Source: CAYWMY01 sp046352935 (GTDB lineage Bacteria > Pseudomonadota > Gammaproteobacteria > Steroidobacterales > Steroidobacteraceae). Taken from it: a DNA stretch of 64,000 bases. This document shows, piece by piece, positions 19,220-27,585 of the stretch (position 1 is the stretch's first letter; every line of letters begins with the position of its first letter). The position numbers and the translations under genes are program-made. Below the pieces are notes generated by a model. It was not told the origin of the DNA, searched no databases, and saw nothing but the letters and a program-made list of their open reading frames with translations. Where the stretch lies: NCBI GenBank assembly GCA_046352935.1, contig JAXMGR010000007.1, forward strand, positions 1 to 64,000. Reading direction: 5' to 3'.

Positions 19220-20542
19220 ATGAAGGTCGCCGAGAGCCGATACCCCGATGCCAGCCGTTCGCCTCGTCGACACCCGGGGCGCGGCATCGGCCCGCTTGCG
19301 GGGATCCGCGTCGCGGACTTCTGCTGGGCCGGGGTCGGCGCCATAGCCACGCGCACGCTCGCGGACTACGGCGCCGAGGTCATCAAGATCGAGGATCGCC
19401 GGCGCGTCGACCTGACACGCCGGCTGCCCATGTACAAGGGAGAACCCGCCCGGCCCTACGGCAACGAGGACGTCGATCCGGACATCAACAAGAGCGGGTT
19501 CTTCAACAACTACAACCGCAACAAGCTGTCCCTCACCGTCGACATGCGCAGCCCGAAGGGGCGCGCCATCGTCGACGGGCTGATCCGGAAGAGCAGCGTG
19601 GTGACGGAGAATTTCGCGCCCGGCGTCATGGAACGCTGGGGGCTCACCTATGCGCGTCTGTGTGAACTCAACTCCTCGATCATCTTCGGACGCATGAGCG
19701 GCTACGGCCATTCCGGTCCGGATGCCGATTACCGCAGCTACGGCCCCGTGGTGCAGGCCGTGAGCGGTCTGTCCTTCATCAGCGGGCTCCCCGGTATGCC
19801 GCCGTCGGGCTGGGGGCTTTCCTACATGGACAACCAGGCCGCGTACTTCAATTCCGCGGCGCTGATGATGGCGATCTACCACCGCAACCGCACCGGGCAG
19901 GGTTCGGAGATCGATGTCTCCGCCGTCGAGGTCGGCATCAAGCTGCTGGGTCCGCTGCTGCTGGAGGTGTCGGCGAACGGCCGGCGTACCCGCGAGGACG
20001 CCTTCCCGGTCGGCAACCGCCTCGAACATCCGCCGGCTGCGCCGCACGGCGTGTATCCCGTCCGGGGTGACGACCGCTGGATCGCGATCGCGGTGTTCGA
20101 CGACGATGAATGGCGCGCGCTGAAGACGGTGATGGGTGATCCGGCCTGGGCGGGTGCGGCCGGGTTCGACACGATGGCCTCGCGCGTCGTACGCCAGGAC
20201 GAGCTCGACCGCCGGATGGCGGAGTGGACACGGTTGCAGGAGCCGCACGCGGCCATGCAGGCGCTGCAGGAGGCGGGCGTGAGGGCCGCGGTCGTCCAGA
20301 ACGCGGAAGACCTCAACGAGACCGATCCGCAGCTCGCGGAACGCGGCGTGTTCTTCACGCTCGATCATCCGGTCATCGGGCCGGCGCGGTTCGAGGGATC
20401 GCCGATGCGCTTCTCCGGCATGCGGCAGGTGAACTGGCGATCGGGTCCGCTGCTCGGCGAGGACACGCACCATGTGCTCTCGGACATCCTCGGCATGGAC
20501 GACGCGGAAATCGACGCGCTCGCCGCGGAGGGCGTGGTATGA
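19220..20542 (+). CDS. Family III (CaiB/BaiF) CoA-transferase, catalytic-aspartate subunit
   Basis: A 440-residue family III CoA-transferase that would move CoA between carboxylic acids through an aspartyl-CoA intermediate. Family features are G-P-L-A-G-I-R-V-A-D-F near residue 30, A-D-Y-G-A-E-V-I-K-I-E, and R-N-R-T-G-Q-G-S-E-I-D. The aspartate equivalent to D169 of formyl-CoA transferase is present at D204 (S-Y-M-D-N-Q-A), 25 residues before the R-T-G-Q-G glycine. It overlaps the next gene by ATGA, and the following thiolase and DUF35 genes are equally tight. The partner subunit lacks the aspartate, so an obligate heteromer is inferred. Confidence 0.9.
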   Translation: MKVAESRYPDASRSPRRHPGRGIGPLAGIRVADFCWAGVGAIATRTLADYGAEVIKIEDRRRVDLTRRLPMYKGEPARPYGNEDVDPDINKSGFFNNYNRNKLSLTVDMRSPKGRAIVDGLIRKSSVVTENFAPGVMERWGLTYARLCELNSSIIFGRMSGYGHSGPDADYRSYGPVVQAVSGLSFISGLPGMPPSGWGLSYMDNQAAYFNSAALMMAIYHRNRTGQGSEIDVSAVEVGIKLLGPLLLEVSANGRRTREDAFPVGNRLEHPPAAPHGVYPVRGDDRWIAIAVFDDDEWRALKTVMGDPAWAGAAGFDTMASRVVRQDELDRRMAEWTRLQEPHAAMQALQEAGVRAAVVQNAEDLNETDPQLAERGVFFTLDHPVIGPARFEGSPMRFSGMRQVNWRSGPLLGEDTHHVLSDILGMDDAEIDALAAEGVV

Positions 20543-21774
20543 GCGGCGCGCAGTCAGCTCCGTCCGGCGCGGCGGTCTATCACGGCCTGCGTGTGGTCGA
20601 GTACGCCGCCGACGCCGCCGCCGAATACACGGGCCGTCTGCTCGCCGAGATGGGCGCCGAGGTTATCAAGGTCGAGCCGCCGCGCGGTGCCGCATCGCGG
20701 CGCGTGGGACCGTTCGCGCGCGGCATCGACGATGGTGAGCACAGCCTGCACTTCTGGTTCTACAACGGCGACAAGCGGAGCGTCAGGATCGATCCCGACG
20801 ACGAGCAGGGCCGGCGGCAGTTCGAACGCCTGATCGGTGCCGCGGACGTCTTCGTCTGTGACCTGCAGCCGCGGGAACTCGCGTCCGCCGGGCTCTCGTA
20901 CGAGCGACTCTGCGAGCAGCACCCGGGACTGATCGTCGCATCGGTCACGCCCTTCGGTCTGACGGGTCCGCGCAGGGACTGGAAGTCCTCGGACCTCGTG
21001 GCGCTCGCGGCCGGTGGTCCCCTGCACATGTGCGGCTACGACGATCACAGCATTCCGCCGATCCGGCCGGGCGGCAACCAGGGTGCGCACACGGGCACGG
21101 CCTTCGCGCACATCGGGCTGCTGCTCGCGCTGCTCGAACGCCAGCGCACCGGTCGCGGCCAGGTCGTCGACCTGTCCGTGCAGGCGGCGCTCGCCGTGAC
21201 GGTCGAGCTCGCCAATCCCTACTGGCACTATCCACGCGCGCTGGTGCAGCGGCAGACCTGCCGTCACGCGCAGCCGGTGCTGTCGCAGCCCACGCTGTTC
21301 CAGTGCGCCGACGGTTACATCTACTTCGCGCTGATCCTCGCGGAGACCAAGCCGTGGCAGGCACTGGTCGAATGGCTGCAGAGTCACGATCTCGCCTGCG
21401 GGCTCGACGACGCGGTGTTCCTCGATCCCGCCTACCGGCAGGCGAACTTCGGTCACATCCAGCAGGTCATCGAGGCGTTCTTCCTGGTGAATGCCGCCGA
21501 GCCGATGTACCGCGAGGGCCAGGAGCGCGGTCTGCCGATCGGTCCTCTGAACGCTCCGGAGGATCTGTTCCATGACCGGCACCTGCGCGCCCGTGGCTTC
21601 TTCGTGCCGGTGGAGCATCCGGGGCAGGGCGCCGTGGAGCATCCCGGCGCGGCCTACCGGTTCTCCGCGTTCGCACCCGTCTCGCCCCGGCCCGCGCCGC
21701 AGCTCGGCGAAGCGGATGACCGGTATGCGACGCCGGATGTTCCGGCGCGACCGACCTCGACCCCGACACGGTGA
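20539..21774 (+). CDS. Family III CoA-transferase, subunit lacking the catalytic aspartate
   Basis: A 411-residue CaiB/BaiF-type protein (A-E-M-G-A-E-V-I-K-V-E, A-S-V-T-P-F-G-L-T-G-P, R-Q-R-T-G-R-G-Q-V-V-D). Counting back from the R-T-G-R-G motif, the catalytic aspartate position is occupied by A183 in G-G-N-Q-G-A-H-T-G; no aspartate is nearby. It is probably a structural or substrate-binding half of a heteromeric enzyme with the preceding gene, whose stop it overlaps by four bases (ATGA). The open frame runs upstream to 20224, but only the ATG at 20539 fits the family N-terminus. The two-subunit layout recalls BbsEF of anaerobic toluene degradation. Confidence 0.88.
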   Translation: MSGAQSAPSGAAVYHGLRVVEYAADAAAEYTGRLLAEMGAEVIKVEPPRGAASRRVGPFARGIDDGEHSLHFWFYNGDKRSVRIDPDDEQGRRQFERLIGAADVFVCDLQPRELASAGLSYERLCEQHPGLIVASVTPFGLTGPRRDWKSSDLVALAAGGPLHMCGYDDHSIPPIRPGGNQGAHTGTAFAHIGLLLALLERQRTGRGQVVDLSVQAALAVTVELANPYWHYPRALVQRQTCRHAQPVLSQPTLFQCADGYIYFALILAETKPWQALVEWLQSHDLACGLDDAVFLDPAYRQANFGHIQQVIEAFFLVNAAEPMYREGQERGLPIGPLNAPEDLFHDRHLRARGFFVPVEHPGQGAVEHPGAAYRFSAFAPVSPRPAPQLGEADDRYATPDVPARPTSTPTR

Positions 21775-21778
21775 CCCC

Positions 21779-22969
21779 ATGCGCGACGACTACGCTCCGT
21801 TCCGCGACCGCTGTGCCATAGCCGGCATCGGCCGTACCGAATTCTCGAAGGATTCCGGGAGGAGCGAGCTCACGCTCGCCTGCGAGGCATCGCTCGCGGC
21901 GATCGCGGATGCGGGTCTCGCGCGCGCGGACATCGACGGGATCGTGCGCTGCGACATGGACCACGTGTCGCATGCGGCGCTCGTCGGTGCGCTCGGGCTC
22001 TCGAACGCCGGTTTCCTCGGCGATGTCGGTGTCGGTGGCACGGCGCCCTGCGGGATGGTCGGGCTCGCGGTTGCCGCCGTCGCGTCGGGGCAGGCCGGCG
22101 CCGTGCTCGTCTACCGCGCGCTCAACGGCCGTTCCGAATCGCGCTTCGGCGCGGCGATTGCGCCGCGGACCCGCGCCGGTGGCTTCGGCAGCTACGACGA
22201 GTTCTTCACGCCCTATGGTCTGCTGACCGCGCCGCAGACCTTCGCGCTGCTCGCGCGGCGGCACATGATCGAGTACGGCACGAAGCCGGAGCACTTCGGC
22301 GCCGTCGCGGTCACCTGCCGCGCACACGCGAACCGCACGCCGCATGCGCAGATGCACGGCAAGCCGCTCACGCTCGACAACTACCTGGCCGCGCGCATGA
22401 TCTCGACACCACTGCGGCTGTTCGACTGCTGTCTCGAGACCGACGGGGCCTGCGCGGTCGTGGTCACGAGTGCCGCGCGCGCGCGCGACCTGCCGAACCC
22501 GCCGGTGCTCATCCGCGCGGTGTCGCAGGCGGCCGCCGACGGCGGCAGCGGCGGCATGATGTTCCCGATGATCGCGTACCGCGATCCGCTCCGGCAGCCG
22601 CCGGGGAACACCGCGCGCCGCCTGTGGGCGCGGGCGGGACTGGGACCGAAGGACATCGACGTGGCGCAGTTCTACGACTGCTTCACGATCACCGTGCTGC
22701 TGCAGTTCGAGGACTACGGTTTCTGCGCGCGCGGCGAGGGCGGACCTTTCGCCGCCTCCGGCGCGATCGCCGCGGGCGGCAGCATTCCGATCAATACCGA
22801 CGGTGGCAACCTGTCGGGAGGCTACATCCACGGACTCAATCACATCGTCGAAGGTGTGCGCCAGATGCGCGGCACCGCCGACGTCCAGGTTCCCGGTGCC
22901 GGGACCTGTCTCGTCACGAGCGGGCCCGCCGGCCACAGCAGCGCGCTCGTCCTGCGGAGGGATGCATGA
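21779..22969 (+). CDS. Thiolase-family protein (SCP2/lipid-transfer type)
   Basis: A 396-residue thiolase-fold protein of the SCP2-thiolase/lipid-transfer group. It starts with C-A-I-A-G-I-G-R-T-E-F and keeps a cysteine at the nucleophile position (C91 in G-G-T-A-P-C-G-M). The C-terminal region N-T-D-G-G-N-L-S-G-G-Y-I-H-G-L-N-H replaces the classical G-H-P-x-G motif. It would cleave a 3-oxoacyl-CoA, or act as a retro-aldolase as some DUF35-paired members do. It starts 5 bases after the CoA-transferase stop and overlaps the DUF35 gene by ATGA. Pairing with a DUF35 protein is typical of this group (BbsAB, Ltp2-ChsH2). Confidence 0.88.
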   Translation: MRDDYAPFRDRCAIAGIGRTEFSKDSGRSELTLACEASLAAIADAGLARADIDGIVRCDMDHVSHAALVGALGLSNAGFLGDVGVGGTAPCGMVGLAVAAVASGQAGAVLVYRALNGRSESRFGAAIAPRTRAGGFGSYDEFFTPYGLLTAPQTFALLARRHMIEYGTKPEHFGAVAVTCRAHANRTPHAQMHGKPLTLDNYLAARMISTPLRLFDCCLETDGACAVVVTSAARARDLPNPPVLIRAVSQAAADGGSGGMMFPMIAYRDPLRQPPGNTARRLWARAGLGPKDIDVAQFYDCFTITVLLQFEDYGFCARGEGGPFAASGAIAAGGSIPINTDGGNLSGGYIHGLNHIVEGVRQMRGTADVQVPGAGTCLVTSGPAGHSSALVLRRDA

Positions 22970-23391
22970 GCGAACGCATCGAGCCCGTCGACTTCGATCG
23001 CGACACCGGCCATTTCTTCCAGGCCGCCCGCGAAGGCCGCCTCGTCTACCGTGCCTGCAGGACGTGCGGACGCGGCCTGCACATGCCGACGCAGTTCTGC
23101 GGCGGCTGTGGTGGCCGCGACACGGAATGGCGCGATGCCGCCGGGACCGGCACGCTCTTCAGCTGGACCACGGTGATGCAGGGCGTGCATCCGGGCTATC
23201 CAGCGCCCTACACCATCGTGCAGGTCGCCCTCGACGAGGCGCCGGACGTGCGATACCTCGGATCCATTCCAGGCGAGATCGAGCTGCGCGCGGGCCAGCC
23301 GATGCGTGTCGTCTTCGACGAACGCAGCCGTGAATCCGGTCTTCCGCAGTGGCGGCCCGCCACCGCGGACGAGGCCGCATCGGGACGCTGA
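22966..23391 (+). CDS. DUF35 zinc-ribbon/OB-fold protein, thiolase partner
   Basis: A 141-residue protein with a rubredoxin-like zinc ribbon (C31-x2-C34 and C45-x2-C48) followed by an OB-fold (T-L-F-S-W-T-T-V near residue 62 and the Y-P-A-P-Y-T-I-V-Q-V-A-L-D segment). DUF35 proteins bind thiolase-fold enzymes and help position or channel acyl-CoA. The start overlaps the thiolase stop by four bases (ATGA), so the two are very likely made and assembled together. It is the last gene of the operon that begins at 19220; the next gene has its own promoter. Confidence 0.92.
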   Translation: MSERIEPVDFDRDTGHFFQAAREGRLVYRACRTCGRGLHMPTQFCGGCGGRDTEWRDAAGTGTLFSWTTVMQGVHPGYPAPYTIVQVALDEAPDVRYLGSIPGEIELRAGQPMRVVFDERSRESGLPQWRPATADEAASGR

Positions 23392-23427
23392 GCCGCCGGG
23401 ACCCGAGGCCGCGGCTCCGGCCCCTTC

Positions 23428-23436
23428 TGCTATAAT
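23428..23436 (+). promoter_or_regulatory. Extended -10 promoter element
   Basis: TGCTATAAT is a perfect extended -10 (TGn plus TATAAT) in very GC-rich surroundings, 81 bases before the dehydratase start. No good -35 is seen 17 bases upstream, as is common for extended -10 promoters. It suggests that the dehydratase gene is transcribed separately from the operon before it. Confidence 0.7.
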
Positions 23437-23516
23437 TCGCACCCCCCTCGCGCGGGCGCGCCCGCCGGTCCGCCGGTGTGACGCCCCCGCTTCAGACACA
23501 GTCCAGGAGCAGCGTC

Positions 23517-24995
23517 ATGGCATTGAAGACCCCCCAGCAATACGTCGAAAGCCTGCGGGCACTGAAGCTCAACGCATACGTGGGTGGGCAGAAGATCACC
23601 GGCTCGGTCGTCGATCATCCGGCGGTCGCGCCGCACATCAACACCGTGGCCAAGACCTACGAGCTCGCGCACCGGCCCGAGCACCAGGACGTCATGACCG
23701 CGATCAGCCACCTGACCGGCGAGCGCATCCACCGCTACACGCACATCTTCCAGAACAACGACGATCTCGTGAAGAAGATCGAGATGCTGCGCCTGCTGGG
23801 CCAGGTGACCGGCACCTGCTTCCAGCGCTGCGTCGGTCTCGACGCGCTGAACTCGATGTACGCGATCTCCTACGAGTGCGACAAGGCGCACGGCACCGAC
23901 TACCACCAGCGCTTCCGCAAGTACCTCACCTGGGTGCAGCAGAACGACCTGATGCTGGCCGGCGCGATGACGGACCCGAAGGGACATCGCGCCAAGCGGC
24001 CCGCCGAGCAGGCCGACGTCGACCAGTACGTGCGCGTGGTGGAGCGTCGCCCCGACGGTGTCGTGATCCGCGGCGCCAAGGTGCACAACACGGGCGGCAT
24101 CAATTCGCACGAGGTCCTCGTGCTGCCGGGCACGGCGATGAAGGCCGACGAGAAGGACTTCGCGATCGCCTGCGCGGTGCCGGCGGATGCGCCTGGCGTG
24201 GTGATGATCTTCGGCCGCCAGTCGAACGACAGCCGCAAGATCGAAGGCTGCGGCATGGACATCGGCAACCCGCGCTTCGGCGTCGTGGGCGGCGAGGCGA
24301 TGGTCGTCTTCGAGGACGTGTTCGTGCCGAACGACCGCATCTTCCTCAATGGTGAAGTCGACCAGTGCGCGAACATGGTCAACTATTTTGCGACCTGGCA
24401 CCGCGCCAACTACGGTGGCTGCAAGGGCGGCAACGCCGACGTGCTGATCGGCGCCACGGCGAAGACGACGCGTATCCTCGGAACGGACAAGAACGCCGTC
24501 GTGCGCGACAAGCTCATCGAGATGGTGCACCTGACCGAGACGTCGTACGGCACTGCCATCGCGGCGAGCGCGCAGGGTCACAAGCTGCCCTGCGGGTCGC
24601 AGATGGTGAACCCGATGCTCGCGAACGTCACCAAGCAGAACATCACGCGCAACATCTACGCCGTGGGACGCCTCGCGCACGATCTCGCGGGCGGCTACCT
24701 CGCGACGATGCCGGACGAGGCCTCGTTCGAGAACCCGGAGATCGCAAAGTACGTGCGCAAGTACCACGTCGCCAATCCGGAATACGACGTGATGGACCGC
24801 GTGAAGATGGGCCGCTACATCGAGAACATGACCAGTGTCACCACGATGGTCGAGGCCATGCACGGCGCCGGTTCTCCGCAGGCGCAGCGGATCGTGATGA
24901 TGGGGCAGGCGGGCATCGAGGCGAAGATCAAGATGGCCGAGGCCGTCATCGACGGCAAGGACGACGTGCCGGGGCTGCCGCTGCGGCGCGGCTGA
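23517..24995 (+). CDS. 4-hydroxybutyryl-CoA dehydratase-like protein (HpaB/AbfD family)
   Basis: A 492-residue flavoprotein of the 4-hydroxyphenylacetate 3-monooxygenase/4-hydroxybutyryl-CoA dehydratase family. It keeps all four ligands of the dehydratase 4Fe-4S cluster at near-identical positions: C101 and C105 (T-G-T-C-F-Q-R-C), and H295 and C302 (W-H-R-A-N-Y-G-G-C), compared with C99, C103, H292 and C299 of Clostridium AbfD. The oxygenase branch lacks these, so a radical-type dehydration of a hydroxyacyl-CoA is the best guess; the exact substrate may differ. The ATG at 23517 has AGGAG nine bases upstream. Extended -10 upstream and hairpin terminator downstream make it a single-gene transcript. 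Confidence 0.9.
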   Translation: MALKTPQQYVESLRALKLNAYVGGQKITGSVVDHPAVAPHINTVAKTYELAHRPEHQDVMTAISHLTGERIHRYTHIFQNNDDLVKKIEMLRLLGQVTGTCFQRCVGLDALNSMYAISYECDKAHGTDYHQRFRKYLTWVQQNDLMLAGAMTDPKGHRAKRPAEQADVDQYVRVVERRPDGVVIRGAKVHNTGGINSHEVLVLPGTAMKADEKDFAIACAVPADAPGVVMIFGRQSNDSRKIEGCGMDIGNPRFGVVGGEAMVVFEDVFVPNDRIFLNGEVDQCANMVNYFATWHRANYGGCKGGNADVLIGATAKTTRILGTDKNAVVRDKLIEMVHLTETSYGTAIAASAQGHKLPCGSQMVNPMLANVTKQNITRNIYAVGRLAHDLAGGYLATMPDEASFENPEIAKYVRKYHVANPEYDVMDRVKMGRYIENMTSVTTMVEAMHGAGSPQAQRIVMMGQAGIEAKIKMAEAVIDGKDDVPGLPLRRG

Positions 24996-25057
24996 CCGCA
25001 CGCGGCGGACCGCCGGCCCCGCGTGCCGGCAGTCGGCATCGCGTCGTCGATGACCCG

Positions 25058-25090
25058 ATCCCGGGGGTTCGCGCTCCCGGGATTTTTTTT
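25058..25090 (+). terminator. Rho-independent terminator
   Basis: ATCCCGGG (25058-25065) pairs perfectly with CCCGGGAT (25076-25083), with a 10-base loop and a run of eight T immediately after. It ends the transcript of the dehydratase gene, 63 bases beyond its stop. Confidence 0.92.
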
Positions 25091-25356
25091 CGCCCGGCGC
25101 AGTCCCGCGGTGCCGATCGACGGCGACGGCCGGGGAGGTCGCGTCCTCGGTGTGACCCGTTCCGCAATCGTGTCGTGACCCCGGTCTCCGGATCTGCAGG
25201 CACCGGAGGAATGCGAACCGCGCCTGCGTCCGGCCGGCCCGCTGCCAGGACACTGCGCGACCTCAACGGAGGTCCACCCATGGCGCCAGTGCACCGGTTC
25301 ATTGTCAGTCCGTCGGCGGCTCCTGCGGCCCCGCGCCGCCGGTTCGGGGTGCGATC
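25091..25356. other. Intergenic stretch with no recognised feature
   Basis: Between the terminator and the DUF429 gene I see no conserved reading frame, repeat or promoter. It is as GC-rich as the coding regions. A GGAGG at about 25268 is not followed by a convincing gene. Confidence 0.6.
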
Positions 25357-26079
25357 GTGAGCGGCAGCCATCCGCTCCTGCCGGCAGCGGGTATCGACGG
25401 CTGCGCGGGCGGCTGGCTCGTGGTGCACGACACGGCGCGCGGGCTGGACGCCTACATCGCGCCGAACATCGCCATGGCGCTCGCGGCTCTGCCGCCGCAG
25501 ACCCTCGCGGGCATCGACATCCCCGTCGGGATCCCGGAGCAGGGCCTGCGCCAGTGCGACGTCGAGGCGCGGCAGCTCCTGGGCGAGCGCGCCTCGTCCG
25601 TGTTCCCGGCACCGCTGCGCGGTGTGCTCGACGTCACCGACTACGTCGAGGCGAATCGCATTCAGCGCGAGGCTGGCCGCGGCCTGTCGCGGCAGACCTT
25701 CGCCATCCTGCCGAAGATCCGTGAAGTCGACACCTGGATCCGCCGCAACAGCGGGCTCGGTCCGACGCTGCACGAGGTTCATCCAGAACTCAGCTTCGCG
25801 ATCTGGAACGGCGACCGGCCCATGGCCCAGCCGAAGAAGAGTCCCGGCGGCAAGGTGCATCGGTGGAAGCTGATCGATGCAGGCTTCCCGGGCGCACGGG
25901 CCCGGCTGACGCAGGTGCTGCGCGCCACGGCCGGGTCCGCCGCGTTCAGCGAGGACGACCTCTGCGATGCGATCGCCGCATTGTGGTCCGCGCGGCGCAT
26001 CGTGGGTGGCGCTCACATCACCGTGCCGCGCCCGCTGCAGCGCGACGTCTACGGCCTGCCGATGCAGATCAAGGCCTGA
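25357..26079 (+). CDS. DUF429 family protein (predicted RNase H-like nuclease)
   Basis: A 240-residue protein with the DUF429 pattern. An acidic N-terminal strand G-I-D-G-C-A-G-G-W-L-V is followed by G-I-D-I-P-V-G-I-P, R-Q-C-D-V-E-A-R, E-V-H-P-E-L-S-F and a C-terminal E-D-D-L-C-D-A-I-A-A-L-W-S-A-R. The spaced acidic residues resemble RNase H-fold active sites, but no function is established. It starts with GTG at 25357 and no strong ribosome site is seen. It follows a terminator and is convergent with the barrel gene at 26116, so it stands alone. Confidence 0.85.
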   Translation: MSGSHPLLPAAGIDGCAGGWLVVHDTARGLDAYIAPNIAMALAALPPQTLAGIDIPVGIPEQGLRQCDVEARQLLGERASSVFPAPLRGVLDVTDYVEANRIQREAGRGLSRQTFAILPKIREVDTWIRRNSGLGPTLHEVHPELSFAIWNGDRPMAQPKKSPGGKVHRWKLIDAGFPGARARLTQVLRATAGSAAFSEDDLCDAIAALWSARRIVGGAHITVPRPLQRDVYGLPMQIKA

Positions 26080-26115
26080 CGCGGCGGCGGCGACGCGGCA
26101 CGCGTCCCGCATTCC

Positions 26116-26787
26116 TCAGAGGCGCAGCGAGATGCCGAGCAGTCCCTCGAACTGCCACAGTGCCTTCGCGCGCGCGTGGATCTCGCAGAACGCCTCGACG
26201 CTGTCGGACTTGCAGAACACGGAGCCGTCGGAGTCGAGCAGCGTCACGTAGCTGCGTGCCTCGAGGCGCACCGCCAGGCGCTTGGACAGCGGCACACGCA
26301 ATCCGAGGCCGACGTTCAGCGAAGGCTTGATGCGGTCGTCGAGACCCGAACGTTGCGGACTGAAACGCGTGATGCCGAGGCCGCCGACGACATAGGGCGC
26401 GACCCTGTTCCGGCCCTCTTCCGACCAGAAGTAGGTGCCGCCGAACTGCAAGGTGTCGATGCGCAGGTCGAGCGGTCCGGACGCCGGCGCCCCGGCGTGG
26501 CGCTCGATCGTGGTGTCCTGGCGCATGAACGCGAGTTCCCACTGCGTGTCGGCGGAGCGGCCGAGGTTCAGCGCGACGCCGAAGCTCGCGTGCTCGCGCA
26601 CGTCGCGGTTCGCGGCGATCGCGGTGTCGCGGAAGGAACCACCGGCGCGATAACCGACGAACGGCACGATCTCGAAATCAACGGCGGCCGCCCTTGCCGG
26701 ACCCGCCGCGAAAGTCAGCGACGCACAGAGCAGGGTGGCGGCGCATGCCGATGCCCGGGAGCTGAATGTGCGCGTTGCATGTGTCAT
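26116..26787 (-). CDS. Outer-membrane beta-barrel protein
   Basis: A 223-residue exported protein. The signal peptide ends near A-R-A-A-A. The mature part alternates polar and hydrophobic residues in ~10-residue strands (F-E-I-V-P-F-V-G-Y-R, W-E-L-A-F-M-R, V-A-P-Y-V-V-G-G-L-G) and ends in the barrel-type G-I-S-L-R-L. The likely size is eight strands, like OmpW/OmpX or COG3637-type opacity proteins. Two cysteines (F-C-K-S, F-C-E-I) in one extracellular loop could form a disulfide. The ATG at 26787 has GGAGG upstream. Function is unknown. Confidence 0.78.
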   Translation of the reverse strand: MTHATRTFSSRASACAATLLCASLTFAAGPARAAAVDFEIVPFVGYRAGGSFRDTAIAANRDVREHASFGVALNLGRSADTQWELAFMRQDTTIERHAGAPASGPLDLRIDTLQFGGTYFWSEEGRNRVAPYVVGGLGITRFSPQRSGLDDRIKPSLNVGLGLRVPLSKRLAVRLEARSYVTLLDSDGSVFCKSDSVEAFCEIHARAKALWQFEGLLGISLRL

Positions 26788-26845
26788 CGATCCTCCGTCC
26801 GACGCTGCCGGGTCCGCGACGGCAGTGCGCCGCCGCGATGGCCGG

Positions 26846-27244
26846 TCAATCCATGCTCGCGATCGCATCGACGGCGATGCGGAAGATCACGCGTACCTCA
26901 CCCGAGGTTCGGCGCGGGTAGCGGTCGAGACCCAGGTATTTCTTCGACAGCCGGTCGATGTGCGCGTCCGCGCCGTCGGTCGTCTGCGCCGTCACATGGC
27001 CGCGGAGCATGTAGGCCCGGTAGGGGTTGTCTGTCGGGGTCACCGACAGCGCGACGCGCGGGTCACGCGTCATGTTGCGGTCCTTGACCCGGCCCCGGGC
27101 GGTGTTGACGAGGATTTCGTCCCCGTCGACATCGACCCATACCGGGCTGGACTGGGGGGTGCCATCGGGCATCAGCGTGGCGAGATGCACGAAGACCCGG
27201 TCCTGCAGCAGGTCCTTCAGGGCTTGGGGGAGGGTGGTTGCCAT
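26846..27244 (-). CDS. PPOX-class (split-barrel) F420- or flavin-dependent oxidoreductase
   Basis: A 132-residue split beta-barrel protein of the pyridoxamine-phosphate-oxidase-like superfamily, close to the TIGR03618 'PPOX class probable F420-dependent' group. Its features are F-V-H-L-A-T-L-M-P-D-G-T-P-Q-S-S-P-V-W, R-V-K-D-R-N-M-T-R-D-P-R-V-A-L-S and the C-terminal R-V-I-F-R-I. It would bind FMN, F420 or haem; sequence alone cannot decide. The ATG at 27244 is preceded by GAGGAG. The frame is open far upstream (to 27565) with no family similarity. Confidence 0.87.
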   Translation of the reverse strand: MATTLPQALKDLLQDRVFVHLATLMPDGTPQSSPVWVDVDGDEILVNTARGRVKDRNMTRDPRVALSVTPTDNPYRAYMLRGHVTAQTTDGADAHIDRLSKKYLGLDRYPRRTSGEVRVIFRIAVDAIASMD

Positions 27245-27337
27245 GGTGGTCTCCTCGGGTGGCTGACGGTGGAATGCCGGCATGTTCCCGGGCTCGGCCC
27301 GGAGAAAAGCATAAGCCCAAATCGGCGCCGTGCCATC

Positions 27338-27430
27338 CGGGGGGGGGCTCGAACCCCCGGTGGCAGGCCGATACCCCGCGGGCGCAGCGCGCGCGAGACC
27401 AACATCGAACTGAGCTGCCGGTTCGCAGCG
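27338..27430 (-). other. tRNA-like relic (T-arm and D-arm only)
   Basis: On the minus strand a perfect T-arm (GGGGG-TTCGAGC-CCCCC, about 27344-27360) lies about 57 bases after a D-arm-like GCTCAGTT (about 27412). This is the spacing of a long-variable-arm tRNA. The acceptor halves do not pair, no D-stem partner GAGC exists and no anticodon stem is convincing, so it is not a working tRNA. It sits in the 341-base gap between the PPOX and SMR genes, which otherwise holds nothing I recognise. Confidence 0.35.
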
Positions 27431-27585
27431 TCGGACCGGCTCACCCTGCAGCCGGACCTGCAGTACATTGTCTCCCCCGGGAATGGATCCGGGGCTCCAC
27501 GGTGCGCGGGTCATCGATCTGCGCGTCGAGTTGTCCTGGTCCGTGCAGAAACAAGCGGTCGGCATACCGACCAGGGGGGAATTCG

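Noticed and set aside
23430..25253. A 607-codon open frame on the minus strand
   Set aside because: It is antisense to the dehydratase gene and would read through its terminator; no domain is seen.
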